This document shows positions 6,485-9,718 of a stretch of 9,718 bases of DNA, one piece after another. How positions within the stretch are numbered: position 1 is the first letter of the stretch; every line of letters begins with the position of its first letter. The notes under the pieces were generated by a model. The model saw only the letters and a list, made by a program, of their open reading frames with translations. It was not told the origin of the DNA and did no database searches. A program made the translations under genes and the position numbers. Where the stretch lies: the NCBI GenBank assembly GCA_005239845.1, contig SBBD01000140.1, positions 1-9,718 on the forward strand, read 5' to 3'. The DNA comes from an archaeon (GTDB lineage: Archaea > Micrarchaeota > Micrarchaeia > Norongarragalinales > SBBD01).

Positions 6485-7756
6485 CTAGCCTTTTCTCGGC
6501 ACCACGTCCAAGATGATGCCGGCCGCCACCGTCTGCCCCATGTCCCGCATGGCAAAACGCCCCAACGCCGGATACTCGGAATACTTTTCAGCGCACACGG
6601 GGCGCGTGGGCTTGATTTTTACGACCGCCACGTCTCCCGTCTTGATGAAGTCCGGGCTCTTTTGCAACGTACCCCCCGTTTTGGGGTCTTTCTTCTCCAA
6701 GATTTCCGTGATCGTGCACGCGATTTGCGCCGTGTGGATGTGGAACACGGGCGTATAGTTCTTCCCGATTGCTGTAGGATGGTTCAACACCACGACTTGC
6801 GCCGTAAACTCTTCCACGACGGTCGGGGGCGCGTGCGGGTCCCCCACGACGCTTCCGCGGCGAATGGCCTTCTTTTCAATGCCCTTCAACGCAAAGCCCA
6901 CGTTGTCCCCCGGAATAGCCTGAGGAAGCGACTGGTGGTGCATCTCGATGCTCTTGACTTCCCCGGTCACGTTCTCGGGCATGATGACGACTTTCGAGTT
7001 CGGCTTCAGGATTCCAGCTTCCACTCTTCCGACGGGAACGGTTCCCTGGCCCGTGATCGTGAAGACTTCCTGAATCGGCAACCGCAAGGACTTGTCCGTC
7101 GCCTTCTTCGGAACCACCAACGCGTCCAACGCCTCAATGAACGTCGGGCCATTATACCAGCCGGTGTTCGGGCTCTTCTTGGCCACGTTGTCCCCCATGT
7201 ACGCACTCACGGGAATGGCGGCGATCTTGTCCACGGGATAGCCCATGGGCTTGAGTTTCGCATATAACGCGTCCTTCGTGGAATCGTATTTGCCCTTGTC
7301 GTAGCTCACGGCGTCCATCTTGTTGATGGCGAAAATGAATTGCTGGACCCCGAGCACCTTCAGCAGGAAGGCGTGCTCGATGGTCTGCGCTTGCACTCCC
7401 TCTTTTGCAGAGCACACCAGGACGGCGGCGTCCGCCTGCGAAGCCCCCGTAATCATGTTCTTGACGAAGTCCTTGTGTCCCGGAGCGTCGATGATGGTGA
7501 AGTAGTACTTCTGCGTGTGGAAGTCGCGGTGCGCGATGTCGATGGTGACCCCGCGTTCCCTTTCTTCCTTGAGCTGGTCCATGGCGAACGCAAATTCAAA
7601 CGTGGCCTTTCCTACTTTTTCCGCCTCTTCCTTGAGCTTCCTCAAGTCGTTCTCGGAAAGGGCGCCCGTGTCGTAGAGCAAGCGTCCTACGAGCGTGGAT
7701 TTTCCGTGGTCCACGTGGCCCGTGAAGATCAGGTTCAAGTGCGGCTTTTCTGCCAT
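6485..7756 (-). CDS. tuf: Translation elongation factor EF-1 alpha (aEF1A)
   Basis: A 423-residue GTPase that carries aminoacyl-tRNA to the ribosomal A site; archaeal forms can also carry release and rescue factors. All GTP-binding motifs are intact: G1 GHVDHGKS (13-20), G2 in RERGVTID (67-73), G3 DAPGH (90-94), G4 NKMD (145-148) and G5 SAYMG after the [10 protein letters not shown] strand. Domain 2 has the standard [11 protein letters not shown]. Domain 3 ends with [17 protein letters not shown]. Length is normal for archaea (about 425-435). ATG 7756 is preceded by GGGTGG (minus strand of 7764-7770), eight bases away. It is the first gene of a tuf-rpsJ unit with a TATA-like promoter near 7891-7905. 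The ribosomal protein S7 gene that often precedes tuf in archaea is not present; a divergent surface protein gene takes that place. Confidence 0.98.
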   Translation of the reverse strand: MAEKPHLNLIFTGHVDHGKSTLVGRLLYDTGALSENDLRKLKEEAEKVGKATFEFAFAMDQLKEERERGVTIDIAHRDFHTQKYYFTIIDAPGHKDFVKNMITGASQADAAVLVCSAKEGVQAQTIEHAFLLKVLGVQQFIFAINKMDAVSYDKGKYDSTKDALYAKLKPMGYPVDKIAAIPVSAYMGDNVAKKSPNTGWYNGPTFIEALDALVVPKKATDKSLRLPIQEVFTITGQGTVPVGRVEAGILKPNSKVVIMPENVTGEVKSIEMHHQSLPQAIPGDNVGFALKGIEKKAIRRGSVVGDPHAPPTVVEEFTAQVVVLNHPTAIGKNYTPVFHIHTAQIACTITEILEKKDPKTGGTLQKSPDFIKTGDVAVVKIKPTRPVCAEKYSEYPALGRFAMRDMGQTVAAGIILDVVPRKG

Positions 7757-7808
7757 AGTCCATCCACCCTCGTCTATATTTCGTTTTTTCCTTTTTTCAA
7801 ACGGGGCG

Positions 7809-7830
7809 CCTGCCGCGTGCGCGCTGCAGG
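7809..7830 (-). promoter_or_regulatory. Hairpin in the inferred tuf leader
   Basis: The arms CCTGC and GCAGG close a 22-base stem-loop with one mismatch, three further G-C pairs and a four-base loop. It falls about 50-75 bases before the tuf start, inside the inferred 5' untranslated region. A function is not shown; it could affect mRNA stability or translation. Confidence 0.4.
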
Positions 7831-7854
7831 TCAGATCCCCTTAGCATCAGCCAT
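7831..7854 (-). other. Seven-codon mini-ORF in the tuf leader
   Basis: On the minus strand ATG at 7854 opens a seven-codon frame (MADAKGI) that ends at TGA. It lies about 15 bases after the inferred transcription start and directly before the hairpin. No ribosome binding site is seen. It may be a chance start or a leader peptide. Confidence 0.25.
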
Positions 7855-7888
7855 GGTAAGCCTTTCGACTGCTCTCTCCTTAACCCTT

Positions 7889-7910
7889 CCAATATTTAAA
7901 AAGCTTTTGA
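7889..7910 (-). promoter_or_regulatory. tuf promoter (BRE and TATA box)
   Basis: On the minus strand, AAAAGCTTTTTAAATATT gives a purine-rich BRE-like start and a strong TATA box centred near 7895. Transcription would begin near 7869, giving a leader of about 113 bases before the tuf start. The position and strength fit a highly expressed gene. Confidence 0.65.
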
Positions 7911-7990
7911 TGCGATCCACCCCTTGCTTGTGTTTGTAAAAACAAATCGCATACGCATGCAACCAGACTCTCCCTCCCTCGCCTTCAGCG

Positions 7991-8003
7991 GGTTTTTTAT
8001 ACT
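7991..8003 (+). promoter_or_regulatory. TATA-like promoter of the surface protein gene
   Basis: GGTTTTTTATACT is centred about 28 bases before ATG 8025, so transcription would begin at or next to the start codon. No ribosome binding site precedes the ATG, consistent with a leaderless message. It also argues against the in-frame ATG at 8010, which would lie upstream of the start of transcription. Confidence 0.5.
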
Positions 8004-8024
8004 CCCCCAATGTGTCCCTTCTTC

Positions 8025-9718
8025 ATGTCGGTTGCCTGGCGCCCCTCGCTGGCGTTTCTTAGGCTCGCTTCGCTCGCATTCCTTCTATTGATTCCTTCAA
8101 TCCATGCCTCGTGGGTCGAAAAACAACTCACTTCAATCCCAGGTAACCGAGTTCTGACCCTCTTTGGCAATCATGTCGTTTATCATGATGCCAGAAACGG
8201 GAATTGGGACATTTACCTCTACGATCTCTCCACCTCTCAAGAAAAACAAATTACGACCGATCCAAGCACGCAACGATTGCCGGTAATCTACGGGGATAAA
8301 ATCGTTTGGGAGGACTACCGGAATGGGCAGCCGGACATTTATCTTTACGACCTTTCCACTTCCCAGGAACGACAAATCACGACCCAGCCCAGCAATCAGT
8401 TTTTTCCCGAAATCCATGGGGACATCATCGTCTGGGAGGATTTACGGAATACGAATGCCGACATTTATCTCTACAATCTTTCCACTTCGCAGGAAATGCA
8501 AATCACGTCCAATTCCCGTCAACAGACCTATCCCAAGATTTACGACAACCAATTAATCTGGGCAGATAATCGGAATGGCGGATGGTATGACCTTTTCCTC
8601 TACGATTTCGCCTCCTCCCGCGAGATGCAGGTTACCGCCAATAAAAGCGATTCCTTTCTCCTTGAAGACTACGATCTCTATGACGAAAAAATAGTGTACT
8701 CTGATGAAAGACACGTCTATTTGGTTTATAGAGAACTCAACAATGGAAGCCTTCTTTTGCGCGGCGACGTGGACTGGAACGGCAACCTCTCGCAGAACGA
8801 TGTCGCCGTGCTGACGGACTACGCTTTTCGCGGAGGACCTGCGCCTTCCCCAATGATTCTTGGAGACGTAAACGGAGACGGCCTGGTTGATGCGTTCGAT
8901 GTCGCCGCTCTTACCCAGCACCTGCGCGGCAACTACTCCATTCCCCCCCAAGCATTCTATGGCTACCGTGGAATCATTCTCCGCGGGGATGCGGACGGCA
9001 ACGGCATCATCAATAGGTCGGATGCGGACTTCCTCTACACCTACGTTACCGGGCAAGGGCCCGCGCCTGACCCGCTCATCCTCGGAGAATTGAACTTCGA
9101 CGGCACCATCGACTTGTTGGATGCCATATTGCTGAACAATTTCGTGTTCCGGCGCGGCGCTCCGCCTCTTCCCATCCTGAGGGGCGACGTCAACAACGAC
9201 GCCAACGTGTCCTCGGCGGACTATCAGTTTCTATTAGCCTATGCTAACGGGAACGGACCGGCGCCTTCCCCAATGATTCTTGGAGACGTAAACGGAGACG
9301 GGAGCATCACGAGAGCAGACGCGGATTATTTGCTTGCCTATTTGGACGGGACAGGCCCTGCGCCCGTAGGCCCCTTGTTCACGGGCTACGTTTTTCCAAC
9401 GCCAACGCCTATTCCGACGGCCGCGCCAACGAACCCGCCTGGACCAGGAGGCAGCACGCCTACTCCAACGATAACCCCTTTTCCCACCCTTACGCCGACG
9501 CCAAGGCCTTCTCCAACACCCCGGCCTTCCCCTATTCCAAGACCAACTCCTTCTTTTCTTCCCGCGCCAACTCTGCCCCCTACCCCCACGCCGGACGCTT
9601 TACTGGGCGAACTTAGTGAGACATTAAGACAGTTGAAGAAAGGAGGAGCGGATACGACTAGTTTCGAAGACCAGCTTGCTTTGGCGGACCAGTTGGAAGC
9701 TTCAGGAAAGTTCAAGGA
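8025..9718 (+). CDS. Secreted TolB-like beta-propeller / poly-dockerin surface protein (3' partial)
   Basis: The frame runs open from ATG 8025 to the window edge, giving 564 visible codons; the C terminus is missing. ATG 8010 is an in-frame alternative, but the TATA position favours 8025. Residues 1-28 form a signal peptide with hydrophobic core and cleavage expected after SIHA. Residues about 40-235 hold four propeller blades with the [12 protein letters not shown] motif every 42-43 residues, as in TolB-like/gingipain-type beta-propeller repeats of archaeal surface proteins. Dockerin-type EF loops begin at residues 248, 281, 322, 355, 388 and 421, each with the D-x-N/D-x-N/D pattern and an Asp at position 12. 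Loop 4 starts with Glu and loop 5 has Ala at the usual Gly. Residues 458-523 are a Pro/Thr linker, followed by a charged helical stretch. It is probably exported and calcium-binding. Dockerins bind cohesins, but no cohesin is visible here. Confidence 0.9.
   Translation, partial: MSVAWRPSLAFLRLASLAFLLLIPSIHASWVEKQLTSIPGNRVLTLFGNHVVYHDARNGNWDIYLYDLSTSQEKQITTDPSTQRLPVIYGDKIVWEDYRNGQPDIYLYDLSTSQERQITTQPSNQFFPEIHGDIIVWEDLRNTNADIYLYNLSTSQEMQITSNSRQQTYPKIYDNQLIWADNRNGGWYDLFLYDFASSREMQVTANKSDSFLLEDYDLYDEKIVYSDERHVYLVYRELNNGSLLLRGDVDWNGNLSQNDVAVLTDYAFRGGPAPSPMILGDVNGDGLVDAFDVAALTQHLRGNYSIPPQAFYGYRGIILRGDADGNGIINRSDADFLYTYVTGQGPAPDPLILGELNFDGTIDLLDAILLNNFVFRRGAPPLPILRGDVNNDANVSSADYQFLLAYANGNGPAPSPMILGDVNGDGSITRADADYLLAYLDGTGPAPVGPLFTGYVFPTPTPIPTAAPTNPPGPGGSTPTPTITPFPTLTPTPRPSPTPRPSPIPRPTPSFLPAPTLPPTPTPDALLGELSETLRQLKKGGADTTSFEDQLALADQLEASGKFK
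8208..8640 (+). repeat. Four beta-propeller blade repeats, period 126-129 bp
   Basis: The GAC that opens each D-(I/L)-(Y/F)-LY motif recurs at 8208, 8334, 8460 and 8589, steps of 126, 126 and 129 bases. The motif in the second and third copies is [12 protein letters not shown] and [12 protein letters not shown]. The fourth copy ([12 protein letters not shown]) is the most diverged. Conservation is visible in DNA as well as protein. Confidence 0.85.
8841..8881 (+). repeat. 41-bp direct repeat, copy 1
   Basis: Identical base for base to 9261-9301, 420 bases downstream in the same frame. It spans the residues before and within dockerin loop 2 ([14 protein letters not shown]). Confidence 0.95.
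9261..9301 (+). repeat. 41-bp direct repeat, copy 2
   Basis: Identical to 8841-8881, spanning dockerin loop 6. Sequences on both sides differ between copies, so the identity is limited to this segment and points to recent duplication or gene conversion. Confidence 0.95.
9396..9593 (+). other. Pro/Thr-rich linker segment in the surface protein
   Basis: Codes for residues 458-523, mostly Pro and Thr with Arg and Ser in TPTP-like and RPSP-like steps. Such linkers separate domains of exported proteins and are often O-glycosylated. It parts the dockerin array from a further C-terminal domain that lies beyond the window. Confidence 0.85.

Larger units (their letters stand above)
8766..9360 (+). 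repeat. Six dockerin-type calcium loops, mostly 33 residues apart
   Basis: Loops open at 8766, 8865, 8988, 9087, 9186 and 9285. All steps are 99 bases except the second (123 bases), so the array reads as two and then four units. Each loop is followed by a short helix, and several are preceded by GPAPxPxILG. This could be three conventional two-loop dockerins or a continuous array. Confidence 0.85.

Noticed and set aside
7828..7854. Possible C/D box small RNA (TGATG followed by CTGA on the minus strand)
   Set aside because: Only one weak C-like and one D-like box are present, without the second C'/D pair or a terminal stem, so the match is likely chance.
7340..7939. Plus-strand frame of 199 codons across the tuf 5' end
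   Set aside because: It is antisense to the highly conserved aEF1A coding sequence and runs through its promoter; the composition is that of a shadow frame.
7933..7946. Small inverted repeat TTTGT-AAAA-ACAAA between tuf and the surface protein gene
   Set aside because: Arms of only five A/T-rich bases are expected by chance in an intergenic region, and no second copy is seen.
8553..9056. Minus-strand frame of 167 codons
   Set aside because: It is antisense to the clear propeller/dockerin frame, which is far better supported by repeats and motifs.
9386..9715. Minus-strand frame with Gly/Val-rich repeats
   Set aside because: The Gly-Val pattern is the reverse complement of the Pro/Thr linker codons of the surface protein, not an independent low-complexity protein.
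1..9718. tRNA, rRNA, CRISPR array or insertion sequence
   Set aside because: No T-loop consensus, spaced identical repeats of CRISPR type, transposase frame or terminal inverted repeats were found on reading the window.

Overview
The window is archaeal chromosomal DNA, and most of it is coding. The evidence is an archaeal/eukaryotic-type translation factor EF-1 alpha (aEF1A), a short archaeal-type ribosomal protein uS10, A/T-rich TATA-like boxes about 25 bases upstream of inferred transcription starts, a mix of GGTGG/GGAGG ribosome binding sites and apparently leaderless genes, and T-tracts after some genes. The lineage cannot be fixed from sequence alone. Moderate GC, several unrecognised proteins and an uncoupled tuf-rpsJ pair would fit a DPANN archaeon such as Diapherotrites or Micrarchaeota, but this is a guess.

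Layout, left to right. (1) Bases 2-1291 (+): the 3' part of an unrecognised charged helical protein with a cysteine-containing C-terminal region; it is open to the left edge. (2) Bases 1317-4410 (-): a two-gene operon, first an unrecognised cysteine-free protein with five YGGR octapeptide repeats, then 19 bases later a soluble GT-A type (family 2-like) glycosyltransferase with long N- and C-terminal extensions. (3) Bases 4452-4468: an A/T element placed to serve as promoter for that operon and for the divergent acylphosphatase gene (4502-4777, +). (4) Bases 4895-6029 (+): a tightly coupled pair of small membrane proteins of unknown role. (5) Bases 6115-7756 (-): tuf (aEF1A) followed by rpsJ (uS10), read from a promoter near 7890-7910 through an inferred leader of about 113 bases that holds a hairpin and a seven-codon mini-ORF. 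(6) From 8025 (+) to the right edge: a large incomplete secreted protein with a signal peptide, four TolB-like beta-propeller repeats, six dockerin-type calcium-binding loops and a Pro/Thr linker.

The housekeeping part (acylphosphatase, tuf, rpsJ) is ordinary. The accessory part is of more interest: the glycosyltransferase operon with its low-complexity partner, the coupled membrane pair, and the propeller/poly-dockerin surface protein with a 41-base exact internal duplication. No tRNA, rRNA, CRISPR array, insertion sequence or attachment site was seen. No gene-free stretch exceeds 300 bases; the longest is 7757-8024 (268 bases), which carries the divergent promoters of tuf and the surface protein.
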